Assembly (NCBI RefSeq): GCF_004342665.1
Contig: NZ_SMBY01000016.1
Span: forward strand, 1-62,890
DNA length: 62,890 nt
Reading direction: 5' to 3'
DNA from: Samsonia erythrinae
Lineage (GTDB): Bacteria; Pseudomonadota; Gammaproteobacteria; Enterobacterales; Enterobacteriaceae
Shown here one piece after another: positions 37,007 through 46,926 of the stretch (position 1 is the first letter of the stretch; each line of letters begins with the position of its first letter). Below the pieces are notes generated by a model that had not been told where the DNA came from, searched no databases, and saw only the letters and a program-made list of their open reading frames with translations. The position numbers and the translations under genes are program-made.

Positions 37007-38206
37007 TTGTTGCCGACAATCATTACTGATATTGAATGTCTTGTTAGCCGTCCCGACCGCCATAATTTAGTGACGGTGGTGGTTCGCACGGATAAAGGTG
37101 TTACGGGTTATGGCTGTGCGACTTTTCAGCAGCGCCCGCTGGCCGTAAAAGCGATGGTGGATGAATACCTCAAACCGCTTCTGCTTGGCCGGGATGCCAA
37201 CCACATCGAAGATCTGTGGCATATGATGATGGTCAACGCCTACTGGCGTAACGGGCCGGTGATCAATAATGCGGTCGCAGGCGTCGATATGGCGCTGTGG
37301 GACATCAAAGGCAAGCTGGCGGATATGCCGCTTTACCACCTGTTTGGCGGGAAATCCCGCGATGCCATCGCCGCATACAGCCATGCCGCCAGCGATACGC
37401 TGGACGGGCTGTATCAGGACGTGGAACGGCTGTATGCGCAGGGCTACCGTCATATCCGCTGCCAGTTAGGGTTTTACGGCGGCAATCCCGACGCGCTGCA
37501 CAGCACGCGCCAGCCAACGGAGGGGGCCTATTACGATCAGGACCAGTACATGGCCAACACGCTCGCCATGTTCCGTGCGTTACGCGAGAAATACGGCGAT
37601 CGTTTTCACATCCTGCATGATGTTCATGAGCGTCTGTTCCCGAATCAGGCCGTGCAGTTCGCTAAAGCGATAGAAGCCTACCGCCCCTATTTCATCGAAG
37701 ATATTTTGCCGCCCGCGCAAAATGCGTGGCTGGCGCAGATCCGCAGCCAGAGCGCGGTGCCGCTGGCGACCGGCGAGTTGTTCAACAATCCCGCCGAGTG
37801 GCAGCATCTGGTGATTAACCGGCAGGTTGATTTCATTCGCTGCCATGTCTCACAGATTGGCGGCATTACGCCGGCGCTGAAGCTGGGCGCGTTCTGCCAG
37901 AACTTTGGCGTGCGGCTGGCGTGGCACTGTCCGCCGGACATGACGCCTATCGGCGCGGCGGTCAACATCCACCTGAATATCCACCTGCACAACGCCGCCA
38001 TTCAGGAGTTTGTCGCGTATCCGGAAAATACCCGCAAGGTCTTTCCGCAGGCGGTGGAGCCGGAGAATGGCTATCTGTATCCGATTGAACGCCCCGGCAT
38101 TGGCGTGGGGATCGATCTGGACGCGGCACGGCAGTTCCCCGTCGTCTATCGCCCGCATGAGTGGACGCAGAGTCGCCTGCCGGATGGCACGATGCACACG
38201 CCCTGA
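37007..38206 (+). CDS. Enolase-superfamily dehydratase, D-mannonate dehydratase (RspA/ManD) subgroup
   Basis: A 399-residue member of the mandelate-racemase/enolase superfamily, in the subgroup often annotated D-galactonate dehydratase family or RspA. Metal ligands and catalytic residues are all in place: Arg151 and Tyr157 ([10 protein letters not shown]), Asp205 and His207 ([10 protein letters not shown]), Glu231 (FIEDILPP), Glu257 (ATGELFNNP), His280 (RCHVSQIGG) and His307 ([13 protein letters not shown]). The start is TTG at 37007, with GGAGG eight bases upstream; TTG at 37010 is possible. Known members dehydrate D-mannonate or D-gluconate, but some show no such activity despite intact sites, so the true substrate is open. 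The gene is divergent from the PTS gene and convergent with a GntR regulator. Confidence 0.88.
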   Translation: MLPTIITDIECLVSRPDRHNLVTVVVRTDKGVTGYGCATFQQRPLAVKAMVDEYLKPLLLGRDANHIEDLWHMMMVNAYWRNGPVINNAVAGVDMALWDIKGKLADMPLYHLFGGKSRDAIAAYSHAASDTLDGLYQDVERLYAQGYRHIRCQLGFYGGNPDALHSTRQPTEGAYYDQDQYMANTLAMFRALREKYGDRFHILHDVHERLFPNQAVQFAKAIEAYRPYFIEDILPPAQNAWLAQIRSQSAVPLATGELFNNPAEWQHLVINRQVDFIRCHVSQIGGITPALKLGAFCQNFGVRLAWHCPPDMTPIGAAVNIHLNIHLHNAAIQEFVAYPENTRKVFPQAVEPENGYLYPIERPGIGVGIDLDAARQFPVVYRPHEWTQSRLPDGTMHTP

Positions 38207-38213
38207 GCGAAAG

Positions 38214-38927
38214 TTACGGCGACTGGCGGAAGGTCAGATTATCGCGGTTGAAGGGGATGACGTAGGTGCAGGCGTAGTTGATGTCGATGATATCGCTCGA
38301 TTCGTACACGCGACCGCCCTGTAAAATGCCGCGATTAAGGATATGCATCGCCGCCGTGCCTTTCTTGCAGCCCAGCAGCTCAGCCTGTGCTTTGGTGACG
38401 TTCACCGCCTGATAGCGCGTCAGGTAGTGTGAAATCGCATAGCCCTTGCTGAGTACATACTGCTGAATCGAGCTTTCAATAATCTTCTGGTTGATATCAG
38501 GGAAGTCTGCGGCAGGCATTTTTGATGTTTCAATCTGCACCTTACGCCCGTCAACATAGCGCAATCGGCTGAATTCCCAGATAAACTCACTGTCGCTGAT
38601 AGCAAAGACCTGCTGTTCTTCGCGGTTTGGCAGGCGTCTACGCAGGCTTAGCAGGCGGAATGAAATCTGATTAAATTTCTTTTCGGTAATCGAGTTATAC
38701 ACCAGCGGATTGCTGCGCACGCCTTGATTAATAAAGTTGCCGGAGCCTTGCACCATGTGGATCGCGCCGATGCTGGCGAGCTTCTCCAGCGCCTGACGAA
38801 GGGTGAAGCGCGACACACCGTATTCTTCCGCCAACCGGCGTTCCGGCGGCAGCTTTTCCGGCAGCGGATCGGCGTGCTGATAGATTTTGCTCAGTAAATC
38901 CTGCGCGATGAAATCTTTCTTTTTCAT
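38214..38927 (-). CDS. GntR-family regulator with UTRA domain
   Basis: A 237-residue transcription factor of the HutC subfamily. The N-terminal winged helix (PPERRLAEEYGVSRFTLRQA) binds DNA, and the C-terminal UTRA domain (about residues 85-237, with YVDGRKVQIETSKMP and RGILQGGRVYESSDIIDINY) binds an effector, usually a phosphorylated sugar. The start at ATG 38927 has GAGG at the right distance; the frame extends only four codons to a TTG. It ends 7 bp from the convergent dehydratase-like gene and follows argE by 54 bp. It probably controls the PTS and dehydratase genes. Confidence 0.9.
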   Translation of the reverse strand: MKKKDFIAQDLLSKIYQHADPLPEKLPPERRLAEEYGVSRFTLRQALEKLASIGAIHMVQGSGNFINQGVRSNPLVYNSITEKKFNQISFRLLSLRRRLPNREEQQVFAISDSEFIWEFSRLRYVDGRKVQIETSKMPAADFPDINQKIIESSIQQYVLSKGYAISHYLTRYQAVNVTKAQAELLGCKKGTAAMHILNRGILQGGRVYESSDIIDINYACTYVIPFNRDNLTFRQSP

Positions 38928-38943
38928 GGACTGCCTCAAAATA

Positions 38944-38968
38944 GCCTTGCCAGCGTGACTGACAAGGC
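38944..38968 (-). terminator. Terminator between argE and the GntR gene
   Basis: On the minus strand GCCTTGTCAG pairs with CTGGCAAGGC (one G-U pair) across TCACG and is followed by TATTTTG. It lies 13 bp after the argE stop and within the 54-bp leader of the GntR gene. Confidence 0.75.
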
Positions 38969-38981
38969 CGTTTGCATCGGA

Positions 38982-40133
38982 TCAGTGGTGGCAGAAGCGA
39001 TGAATAACCTGCGAAATCAGTTCCCGCGTCGGTTTGATAAACGCGGTATCAATGTATTCATCCGGCTGATGCGCCTGTTCAATCGAACCCGGTCCCAGAA
39101 CCAGCGTCGGGCACAGCGTCTGAATAAACGGCGCTTCGGTGCAGTAATTCACGATTTCCGTTTTCGTCCCCAGCAGATTCTCCACGACCGAGACCAGACG
39201 GTGATCCGGTGGGCACTCATAGCCGGGGATCGGCGGATGCAGTTCGCTGATGGTCAGACGCCCCGGCCAGCGCTGGCTGACGGGGGCAAGCGCTTCTGAC
39301 AGCAGCCCGTTCAGATCGTTAAGGGTAATGCCCGGCAGCGGACGGATATCCATATGCAGCTCGCAGCAGCCGCAGATACGGTTAGCGGCATCGCCGCCGT
39401 GAATGTGGCCGAGATTCATGGTGGGGTGGGGAATGTGGAAAATCGGATTGTGATAGCGTTCCTGTAGGGTATTGCGCAGTACCAGCAGGTGGGAAATCGC
39501 CTCATGCATCAGCTCTATCGCATTCACGCCGCGCGAAGGGTCGCTGGAATGGCCGGACTGCCCCTGAATACGGATCGCGTTGGACATATGGCCTTTGTGG
39601 GCCCGCACCGGTTGCAGCGAGGTCGGCTCGCCGATGATGGCGCAGTCTGGGCGGATCTGGGTGGATTCGGAGAAATACTGGGCGCCGGCCATCGTCGTCT
39701 CTTCATCCGCCGTCGCCAGCACATAGAGCGGCTTCGTCAGTTTGGTCGGGTCGATATCGCGCAGGGCATCCAGAATAAAGGCAAAGAACCCTTTCATATC
39801 CGCGGTGCCCAGACCGTACAGCTTGTTGTCGTGTTCGGTCAGCGTGAAGGGATCGCGCGTCCAGCGGCCATCGTCGAACGGCACGGTGTCGGTGTGCCCC
39901 GCCAGTAATAAACCGCCTTTTCCTTCCCCCATTCGCGCCAGCAGATTAAATTTATTGCGCGTGCCGGGCACCGGCTGAACCTCCACATGGAAGCCGAGAT
40001 CGCCGAACCAGCCTGCCAGCAGGTTGATTAACGCCTGATTACTTTGATCGAGCGCGCTGTCGGTGGCACTGATGGACGGTGTCGCGATTAGTGCCCGATA
40101 TAGCTCAATAAAAGGGGGTAAATTCATCTTCAC
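38982..40133 (-). CDS. argE: Acetylornithine deacetylase ArgE
   Basis: Removes acetate from N2-acetylornithine to give ornithine in arginine synthesis. The 383-residue M20-family metalloenzyme has the E. coli length. [17 protein letters not shown] holds the first zinc His and Asp, [11 protein letters not shown] the bridging Asp, [12 protein letters not shown] the catalytic Glu pair, and [20 protein letters not shown] the next ligand. The start is GTG at 40133, with AGAGG ten bases upstream, aligning with the E. coli N-terminus. It is divergent from argC across shared ArgR boxes. Confidence 0.96.
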   Translation of the reverse strand: MKMNLPPFIELYRALIATPSISATDSALDQSNQALINLLAGWFGDLGFHVEVQPVPGTRNKFNLLARMGEGKGGLLLAGHTDTVPFDDGRWTRDPFTLTEHDNKLYGLGTADMKGFFAFILDALRDIDPTKLTKPLYVLATADEETTMAGAQYFSESTQIRPDCAIIGEPTSLQPVRAHKGHMSNAIRIQGQSGHSSDPSRGVNAIELMHEAISHLLVLRNTLQERYHNPIFHIPHPTMNLGHIHGGDAANRICGCCELHMDIRPLPGITLNDLNGLLSEALAPVSQRWPGRLTISELHPPIPGYECPPDHRLVSVVENLLGTKTEIVNYCTEAPFIQTLCPTLVLGPGSIEQAHQPDEYIDTAFIKPTRELISQVIHRFCHH

Positions 40134-40158
40134 TGTTGACAGCCTCTGGTTAGGATAG

Positions 40159-40197
40159 TATCAATATTCATGCATTTATTGTGAATAAAAATACAGT
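40159..40197. promoter_or_regulatory. Two ArgR boxes between argE and argCBH
   Basis: TATCAATATTCATGCATT (40159-40176) and TGTGAATAAAAATACAGT (40180-40197) are two 18-bp ARG boxes separated by exactly 3 bp, the spacing used by the ArgR hexamer. They closely match the E. coli argECBH operator. Arginine-bound ArgR should repress transcription in both directions. Confidence 0.93.
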
Positions 40198-40334
40198 AAT
40201 GCTCGGTGAAAGCAAACCAAAGGTACGGCGATGGCGATTCGTCACTTTCACTGAGCTTGGCGGGTGAACTGCGTACCGACGCTGGTGAGCCCTGTTACCT
40301 GTTTCATCGATAAGTAAGAAGGTATACGGATCCC

Positions 40335-41339
40335 ATGCTGAATACGCTGATTGTTGGTGCAAGTGGTTATACCGGCGCTGAGCTGGCGCTCTACCTGAAC
40401 CGTCACCCACAGATGAACATAACCGCTTTGATGGTTTCTGCGCAAAGTCTCGATGCAGGAAAATCGATTTCCGATTTACATCCGCAGCTCAAAGGCATCA
40501 TTGATGTGCCGGTAAAACCGCTGACTGATGCGGAAGACGCGGCGAAAGGCGTGGATGTCGTGTTTCTGGCGACCGACCACAAAGTCAGCCACGATCTGGC
40601 CCCGGTTTTTCTGGCGGCAGGCTGCACCGTTTTTGATTTATCCGGCGCGTTTCGCGTACAGGATGCCGAATTTTATCGTCGCTACTATGGCTTTGAGCAT
40701 CAGCACCCTGACTGGCTGGCAAAGGCGGTTTACGGGCTGGCCGAATGGCGTGCGGAAAGCGTGAAACAGGCGCAACTCATTGCCGTGCCGGGCTGTTATC
40801 CTACCGCCGCGCAGCTGGCGCTGAAGCCGCTGCTGGACACGCAATTGCTGAATCCGGCCCAGTGGCCGGTGATTAATGCCGTGAGCGGCGTGAGTGGGGC
40901 GGGGCGTAAAGCGTCGCTGACCAGCAGCTTCTGCGAAGTCAGCCTGCAACCCTACGGCATTTTCAACCACCGCCATGCGCCTGAAATTTCAACCCATCTT
41001 GGCACGCCAGTGATCTTCACGCCGCATTTGGGCAACTTCGCCCGCGGCATTCTGGAAACCATCACCTGTCGCCTGCAACCGGGCGTGACCCGGCAGGATG
41101 TCGCCGAAGCCTATCACAATGCCTATCACGATAAGCCGTTGGTGCGTCTGTATGATAAGGGCGTTCCGGCGCTGAAATCCGTGGTCGGCCTGCCGTTCTG
41201 CGATATCGGTTTCTCCGTTGACGGCGAGCACCTCATCGTGGTGGCGACCGAAGATAACCTGCTGAAAGGCGCAGCGGCGCAGGCCGTGCAATGCATGAAC
41301 ATTCGTTTTGGTTTCCCTGAAACCCAATCGTTACTGTAA
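40335..41339 (+). CDS. argC: N-acetyl-gamma-glutamyl-phosphate reductase ArgC
   Basis: Reduces N-acetylglutamyl phosphate to the semialdehyde with NADPH. The 334-residue protein has the Rossmann loop [15 protein letters not shown] at the N-terminus, and the catalytic Cys in [38 protein letters not shown] and [20 protein letters not shown] are further family blocks. It is the first gene of argCBH, divergent from argE and under the two ArgR boxes. Confidence 0.97.
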   Translation: MLNTLIVGASGYTGAELALYLNRHPQMNITALMVSAQSLDAGKSISDLHPQLKGIIDVPVKPLTDAEDAAKGVDVVFLATDHKVSHDLAPVFLAAGCTVFDLSGAFRVQDAEFYRRYYGFEHQHPDWLAKAVYGLAEWRAESVKQAQLIAVPGCYPTAAQLALKPLLDTQLLNPAQWPVINAVSGVSGAGRKASLTSSFCEVSLQPYGIFNHRHAPEISTHLGTPVIFTPHLGNFARGILETITCRLQPGVTRQDVAEAYHNAYHDKPLVRLYDKGVPALKSVVGLPFCDIGFSVDGEHLIVVATEDNLLKGAAAQAVQCMNIRFGFPETQSLL

Positions 41340-41378
41340 TCCACTATTTGTCCCCGACATTCCGAGGCGCGAAGCATA

Positions 41379-42152
41379 ATGAATCCGTTAATTATCAAGT
41401 TAGGTGGCGTTTTACTGGATAGCGAAGAAGCGCTGGAACGTCTGTTTACCGCGCTGGTGACTTACCGGCAGGCGCATCAGCGCCCGCTGGTGATTGTGCA
41501 CGGCGGCGGCTGTCTGGTCGATGACCTGATGAAAAAACTGGCGCTGCCTGTCGTGAAGAAAAACGGCCTGCGCGTGACGCCTGCCGATCAGATCGACATC
41601 ATCACCGGCGCGTTGGCGGGTTCCGCCAACAAGACGCTGCTGTCATGGGCGAAGAAGCATGACATTAACGCCGTTGGCCTGTGTCTGGGCGATGGCGGCA
41701 GCACGACGGTCACGCAGCTAGACGAGGCGCTGGGCTTTGTGGGGAAAGCGGAAGCAGGGTCGCCAGCGCTGCTGAACACGTTGCTGTCTGCGGGCTACCT
41801 GCCGGTTGTCAGCTCCATCGGGATTACGGCGCAGGGCGACCTGATGAACGTCAACGCCGATCAGGCGGCGACAGCGCTGGCGCAAACGCTGGGCGCGGAT
41901 TTGATTCTGTTGTCCGACGTCAGCGGTATTCTGGACGGTAAGGGCCAGCGCATTGCCGAAATGACGGCGGAGAAAGCCGAGCAGCTGATTGATCAGGGTA
42001 TCATTACCGACGGCATGATCGTGAAGGTCAACGCCGCGCTGGATGCGGCCCGCGTGCTGGGGCGCCCGGTTGATATCGCCAGTTGGCGTCATGCCGAGCA
42101 GCTACCTGCGCTGTTCAACGGCGTGGCGATCGGTACACGTATTCTGGCGTAA
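41379..42152 (+). CDS. argB: Acetylglutamate kinase ArgB
   Basis: Phosphorylates N-acetylglutamate with ATP. The 257-residue amino acid kinase family protein is the E. coli type, which is not expected to be feedback-inhibited by arginine. [20 protein letters not shown] is the N-terminal phosphate loop, [18 protein letters not shown] the acetylglutamate-site loop, [20 protein letters not shown] and [13 protein letters not shown] the C-terminal nucleotide half. It lies 39 bp after argC. Confidence 0.97.
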   Translation: MNPLIIKLGGVLLDSEEALERLFTALVTYRQAHQRPLVIVHGGGCLVDDLMKKLALPVVKKNGLRVTPADQIDIITGALAGSANKTLLSWAKKHDINAVGLCLGDGGSTTVTQLDEALGFVGKAEAGSPALLNTLLSAGYLPVVSSIGITAQGDLMNVNADQAATALAQTLGADLILLSDVSGILDGKGQRIAEMTAEKAEQLIDQGIITDGMIVKVNAALDAARVLGRPVDIASWRHAEQLPALFNGVAIGTRILA

Positions 42153-42213
42153 GCCGTTTCTGGGTATGGCATGATGCGATACCAATATTCGTTCAATTCT
42201 GGGAGTAATCGTT

Positions 42214-43587
42214 ATGGCTTTGTGGGGCGGTCGGTTTAGTCAGGCAGCAGATCAGCGGTTTAAACAATTTAATGACTCACTGCGGTTTGATTACCGTCTG
42301 GCGGAACAGGACATCGTTGGCTCGATCGGCTGGTCGAAAGCGCTGGTGACGGTCAATGTGCTCAGCGAGCAGGAACAGCAGCAGTTGGAACAGGCGCTGA
42401 ATGCGCTGCTGGTTGAGGTGCAAGCGGACCCTGAGATGATCCTGCAAAGCGATGCGGAAGACATTCACAGCTGGGTTGAACAGCGCCTGATCGAGAAAGT
42501 CGGCGATTTAGGCAAGAAGCTGCATACCGGGCGTAGTCGCAACGATCAGGTCGCGACCGACCTGAAACTGTGGTGCAAGGCGCAGATTGCCGAGCTGCTG
42601 CTGTCGGTACGCCAACTGCGTCAGGCGCTGGTCACGACGGCGGAAGCGAATCAGGATGCGGTCATGCCGGGTTACACCCACTTGCAGCGCGCGCAGCCGG
42701 TGACGTTTGCACACTGGTGTCTCGCTTACCACGAAATGCTGGCGCGTGATGAAAGCCGTCTGGAAGACACGCTGAAGCGTCTGGATGTCAGCCCGCTCGG
42801 CTGTGGCGCGCTGGCGGGAACGGCTTATCCGATCGATCGCGAACAACTGGCGGGCTGGCTGGGGTTTGCCTCCGCGACGCGCAACAGTCTGGACACGGTT
42901 TCCGATCGCGATCATGTACTGGAACTGCTGTCCGATGCCTCGATCGGCATGATCCACCTGTCGCGTTTTGCCGAAGATCTGATCTTTTTCAACAGTGGTG
43001 AAGCGGCGTTCGTTGAGCTGTCTGACCGTGTGACATCCGGCTCTTCCCTGATGCCGCAAAAGAAAAACCCGGATGCGCTGGAGCTGATTCGCGGCAAATG
43101 CGGCCGCGTACAGGGCGCGTTGACCGGCATGATGATGACGCTCAAAGGCCTGCCGCTGGCGTATAACAAAGACATGCAGGAAGACAAAGAAGGGCTGTTT
43201 GACGCGCTGGATACCTGGCACGACTGCCTGATGATGGCGAGTCTGGTGCTGGAAGGCATTCAGGTGAAACGCCCGCGCTGTAAAGAGGCCGCTGAGCAGG
43301 GCTATGCGAACGCGACGGAGTTGGCGGACTATCTGGTGGCGAAAGGCGTGCCGTTCCGTGAAGCGCACCACATCGTCGGTGAAGCGGTGGTGGAAGCCAT
43401 TCGTCAGGGCAAAGCGCTGGAAGCGCTACCGTTGGCTGAGCTGCAAAAATTCAGCGCGGTCATTGGTGAGGATGTCTATCCGATTCTGGCCCTGCAATCC
43501 TGCCTGGATAAGCGGGCAGCGCAAGGCGGCGTGTCGCCGCAGCAGGTCGCCAACGCGATTAGGGATGCGAAACAGCGTTTAGCCTAA
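42214..43587 (+). CDS. argH: Argininosuccinate lyase ArgH
   Basis: Cleaves argininosuccinate to arginine and fumarate. The 457-residue fumarase/aspartase superfamily enzyme has [17 protein letters not shown], the His region [16 protein letters not shown], and the signature loop [20 protein letters not shown] with the catalytic Ser. The start at ATG 42214 follows GGGAGTAATCGTT. As in E. coli it closes the argCBH cluster (argG, the previous enzymatic step, is not here). Confidence 0.97.
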   Translation: MALWGGRFSQAADQRFKQFNDSLRFDYRLAEQDIVGSIGWSKALVTVNVLSEQEQQQLEQALNALLVEVQADPEMILQSDAEDIHSWVEQRLIEKVGDLGKKLHTGRSRNDQVATDLKLWCKAQIAELLLSVRQLRQALVTTAEANQDAVMPGYTHLQRAQPVTFAHWCLAYHEMLARDESRLEDTLKRLDVSPLGCGALAGTAYPIDREQLAGWLGFASATRNSLDTVSDRDHVLELLSDASIGMIHLSRFAEDLIFFNSGEAAFVELSDRVTSGSSLMPQKKNPDALELIRGKCGRVQGALTGMMMTLKGLPLAYNKDMQEDKEGLFDALDTWHDCLMMASLVLEGIQVKRPRCKEAAEQGYANATELADYLVAKGVPFREAHHIVGEAVVEAIRQGKALEALPLAELQKFSAVIGEDVYPILALQSCLDKRAAQGGVSPQQVANAIRDAKQRLA

Positions 43588-43607
43588 GTCGCACCCTCTG
43601 CTTCATT

Positions 43608-43638
43608 TCCCCCAGCGTGAGCGTTTCGCGTTGGGGGA
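43608..43638 (+). terminator. Hairpin after argH
   Basis: TCCCCCAGCG pairs with CGCGTTGGGGGA apart from one or two unpaired bases, 20 bp after the argH stop. The following run is only TTTCGA, so it may be a weak terminator or an RNA-stabilising end. The remaining spacer to rmuC has no evident gene. Confidence 0.6.
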
Positions 43639-43829
43639 TTTCGACGTCGCCCCTCTGATTCTCCTGTAACTTGTCGTCTGACGAGGACCCCACGACGACC
43701 GCGATCGCGGACATATGGAATGCGGCGCGCATTTTTCTACTCGGTTTATCCCCCGCCAGAATTGTTTCTGGACATCTATACAGTATCATTTTACCTTGAC
43801 CGACAGCGTGAAAGGCCTGCGGAGGCAAA

Positions 43830-45389
43830 GTGGATATCAGCATCGTTTATGGTTTAGGCGGCAGCGTGGTTGGCCTGTTGGTGGGCTGGCTGGTCGCCAG
43901 TCTTTTTCATCAGCAGAAGCTGTCGCAATATGACACCGAACAGCGGCTGCTGGCGCAGACATTACAGCAAACGCAACAGTCGCTTAGCGAACAGCAGCAG
44001 GCGAAGCAGCAGGACGAACAACGGCTGCGGCAAAATGAACTGGAACTGCGCACGGTTCACGCTCAGCTCTCCGCCAGTCACGAAAAGTTGCAACAGTTGA
44101 GTGAGCTCCGCGCAGAGTGCGGGCAGTTAAATCAGGAATTGCGAACGCTGCGTGAAATAAACACCGCGCAGGAAGCAGAACTACGGGAAGTCACCATCCG
44201 GCTGGAAGAAACCCGAATGGCCGCGGAGGAAAAACAGCGGCTGCTGACAAACAGCGAACAGCGGTTGACGACGCAATTTGAAAATCTGGCGAACCGCATT
44301 TTTGAACACAGCGGGCGCAAGGTGGATGAGCAGAATAAACAGAGTCTGGATAAGCTGCTGATGCCGCTGCGTGAGCAGTTGGACGGGTTCCGCCGTCAGG
44401 TACAGGATAGCTTTGGTGCGGAAGCCCGCGAGCGCCACACGCTGGCGCATGAAATCCGCAACCTGCAACAGCTGAACGCGCAAATGGCGCGTGAGGCTAT
44501 CAACCTGACAAACGCGCTGAAAGGCGATAACAAAACGCAGGGAAACTGGGGCGAAGTGGTATTAAGTCGCGTGCTGGAAGCTTCCGGACTGCGTGAAGGG
44601 TATGAGTATCAAACACAGGTGAGCGTGCAAACAGGGGCGAATAGCCGTTTGCAACCCGATGTTATCGTGCGGCTGCCGCAGGGAAAGGATGTGGTGATTG
44701 ATGCCAAGATGTCGCTGGTGGCCTACGAGCGCTATTTTAATAGTGATGATGACGCTGAGCGCGCCACGGCGTTAAATGACCACTTGCTCTCGGTACGCAG
44801 CCATATCCGGCAGTTAAGCAGCAAAGATTACCAACAGCTTCCGGGGTTGCGTTCACTAGACTACGTGCTGATGTTTATTCCGGTCGAACCCGCTTTTCTG
44901 GTTGCTATCGATCGCCAGCCCGAATTGATCAATGAGGCGCTAAAGCACAATATTATGCTGGTCAGCCCGACCACACTGCTGGTGGCGTTACGGACGATCA
45001 ACAATTTGTGGCGCTATGAGCAGCAAAGTCGCAATGCGCAGCAGATCGCAGAAAAAGCTTCTCGCCTGTACGATAAGCTGCGGCTGTTTGTGGATGACAT
45101 GGAAACGCTGGGACAGAGTCTGGATAAAGCGCAGGGCACTTATCGTCAGGCGATGAATAAACTTTCCTCCGGGCGTGGTAACCTTATCGGCCAGGCTGAG
45201 GGGTTCCGTGCGCTGGGTGTCGAAATTAAACGGGCGATCAGCCCATCATTGGCAGAAAAAGCGACGGCCGATGAGCATATTGAACGTGATGAATTAACGG
45301 TTGCTGCCGCGCCTGAAATCGCCTCTCCGGTGTTAAAAACGGAGAATGGCGAGGAGGGTGATAATGCCTTCGCTACCCATACCCAATAG
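43830..45389 (+). CDS. rmuC: DNA recombination protein RmuC
   Basis: A 519-residue inner-membrane-anchored protein linked in E. coli to limiting inversions between short repeats; it carries a nuclease-like fold. One membrane segment (about residues 6-27) is followed by a coiled coil (about 30-190, rich in Gln and Glu), then the RmuC domain with ALKGDNKTQGNWGEVVLSRV, EYQTQVSVQTGANSRLQPDV and RLPQGKDVVIDAKMSLVAYE. The start is GTG with a GGAGGCAAA site. It is about 40 residues longer than in E. coli, with the extra length in the coiled coil and tail. It begins the E. coli-like rmuC-ubiE-ubiJ-ubiB-tatABC order. Confidence 0.94.
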   Translation: MDISIVYGLGGSVVGLLVGWLVASLFHQQKLSQYDTEQRLLAQTLQQTQQSLSEQQQAKQQDEQRLRQNELELRTVHAQLSASHEKLQQLSELRAECGQLNQELRTLREINTAQEAELREVTIRLEETRMAAEEKQRLLTNSEQRLTTQFENLANRIFEHSGRKVDEQNKQSLDKLLMPLREQLDGFRRQVQDSFGAEARERHTLAHEIRNLQQLNAQMAREAINLTNALKGDNKTQGNWGEVVLSRVLEASGLREGYEYQTQVSVQTGANSRLQPDVIVRLPQGKDVVIDAKMSLVAYERYFNSDDDAERATALNDHLLSVRSHIRQLSSKDYQQLPGLRSLDYVLMFIPVEPAFLVAIDRQPELINEALKHNIMLVSPTTLLVALRTINNLWRYEQQSRNAQQIAEKASRLYDKLRLFVDDMETLGQSLDKAQGTYRQAMNKLSSGRGNLIGQAEGFRALGVEIKRAISPSLAEKATADEHIERDELTVAAAPEIASPVLKTENGEEGDNAFATHTQ

Positions 45390-45516
45390 GCATGGATTGC
45401 GCGGGATGGATACCCACGCGATGGAAATAAGTGCGGTTGGGTTTTTATCCGGGTCTGGTACACTCTCACCATTAATGGGTAGACCCGAAATTTGACTGAA
45501 ATAGTAGGCGGATAAG

Positions 45517-46272
45517 ATGGCAAGTGAGCAGGAGAAAACGGCCGACTTTGGTTTTCGGACTGTCGCCAAGGATGAAAAAGAAGTCATGGTGGCTGAGGTT
45601 TTTCATTCTGTAGCAGCAAAATATGACCTGATGAATGACCTGATGTCTTTTGGTATTCACCGCATCTGGAAGCGTTTTACCATTGAATGCAGTGGGATAC
45701 GACGTAACCAATGCGTGCTCGACCTGGCTGGCGGAACCGGAGATTTAACCGCCCGGTTTTCTCGCATGGTTGGCGAAGGCGGTGAAGTCATTTTGGCGGA
45801 TATCAACGCGTCAATGCTGAAAGTGGGCCGCGAAAAACTGCGTAACAAAGGCATTATTGACAACATCAACTACGTGCAGGCTAATGCAGAGGCGCTGCCG
45901 TTCCCGGATAACACGTTCGACTGCATTACCATCTCTTTTGGGTTGCGTAACGTGACAGACAAAAACAAAGCGCTGCGTTCGATGTACCGTGTTCTGAAGC
46001 CCGGCGGACGGTTGTTGGTACTGGAATTTTCCAAGCCAGTGGTTAAGCCGCTGAGTAAAGTTTACGACGCCTATTCATTTCATATTCTGCCAAAGATTGG
46101 TGAAGTGGTGGCAAGTGATGCCGGGAGCTACCGTTATCTGGCGGAATCTATCCGCATGCACCCCGATCAGGAAACATTAAAAGGGATGATGAGTGATGCC
46201 GGTTTTGACAGCGTTAACTATTTCAACCTTACCGGTGGGATCGTTGCGCTACATCGTGGATTTAAATTCTGA
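45517..46272 (+). CDS. ubiE: Ubiquinone/menaquinone C-methyltransferase UbiE
   Basis: Uses S-adenosylmethionine to C-methylate both demethylmenaquinone and a ubiquinone precursor. The 251-residue protein equals the E. coli length. [19 protein letters not shown] is the SAM-binding loop, [20 protein letters not shown] the first UbiE signature, and [20 protein letters not shown] the second. It is followed at once by ubiJ and ubiB, all needed for quinones. Confidence 0.97.
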   Translation: MASEQEKTADFGFRTVAKDEKEVMVAEVFHSVAAKYDLMNDLMSFGIHRIWKRFTIECSGIRRNQCVLDLAGGTGDLTARFSRMVGEGGEVILADINASMLKVGREKLRNKGIIDNINYVQANAEALPFPDNTFDCITISFGLRNVTDKNKALRSMYRVLKPGGRLLVLEFSKPVVKPLSKVYDAYSFHILPKIGEVVASDAGSYRYLAESIRMHPDQETLKGMMSDAGFDSVNYFNLTGGIVALHRGFKF

Positions 46273-46278
46273 TTGGAA

Positions 46279-46926
46279 ATGCCAATGCTGATAACGTCTT
46301 TTCTGACAGCTACGCTGGAAACCGCGCTGAATCAGCTACTTTTTCACGATACCGTTTCTGGCGATCGTCGCTTTTCCTGCGATCGCAGCATGAAGTCAGC
46401 CCGCCTGCGTTTACAGGGAAAAACGCTACAGATTGAATTGGCTGAACTGGATGCGCCCTTGGTGCTGGTGTTCAACGAGCAGAGACTGGACGTCGTCAGC
46501 CAGTGGGGAGAGCCGGCGGATTGCCGACTGAAAACTCGCCTCCCGGTCTTGATGACATTGCGCGATCGCCAACAGCTATCTCCGCTGATGCGTAGCGGTG
46601 AACTGGTCATTGAAGGCGATATTCAGGTCGTTCAGCAGCTTATCGTGCTGCTTGATCTGGTGGAGTTCGATCCGGCGGAATGGCTGTCCCCTTATATGGG
46701 GGATATCGTCGCTCAGGGGCTGAGTCAGACGGTGCAGAAAACGTTGAGTTTGCTGAGAGGAGCGCTACGCCAACAGCAACATTTTCTCTCAGAGACGTTA
46801 ACTGAAGAGTGGCGACTGGCGCCGGGAAAGCTGGAAAACGCCTGGTTCCATGAAGAAATCATCGCGTTGGGTGAATCCGTCGATATGTTGTCCGAACGGC
46901 TGGCAAAACTGGAGGCTTTACGATGA
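46279..46926 (+). CDS. ubiJ: Ubiquinone biosynthesis accessory factor UbiJ
   Basis: A lipid-binding accessory protein (SCP2 domain) of the soluble ubiquinone-synthesis complex. The start is taken as ATG 46279 ([20 protein letters not shown], 215 residues), aligning with the E. coli N-terminus; ATG 46285 and TTG 46273 are other options. The SCP2 part (about residues 20-115) has [20 protein letters not shown] and [20 protein letters not shown]; the C-terminal [12 protein letters not shown] is coiled. It overlaps ubiB by four bases (ATGA). The 5' part of this gene is reported in E. coli to overlap a small RNA; I did not try to identify one here. Confidence 0.93.
   Translation: MPMLITSFLTATLETALNQLLFHDTVSGDRRFSCDRSMKSARLRLQGKTLQIELAELDAPLVLVFNEQRLDVVSQWGEPADCRLKTRLPVLMTLRDRQQLSPLMRSGELVIEGDIQVVQQLIVLLDLVEFDPAEWLSPYMGDIVAQGLSQTVQKTLSLLRGALRQQQHFLSETLTEEWRLAPGKLENAWFHEEIIALGESVDMLSERLAKLEALR

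Noticed and set aside
42508-43371. 287-codon minus-strand frame opposite argH
   Set aside because: A shadow frame within a secure argH gene.
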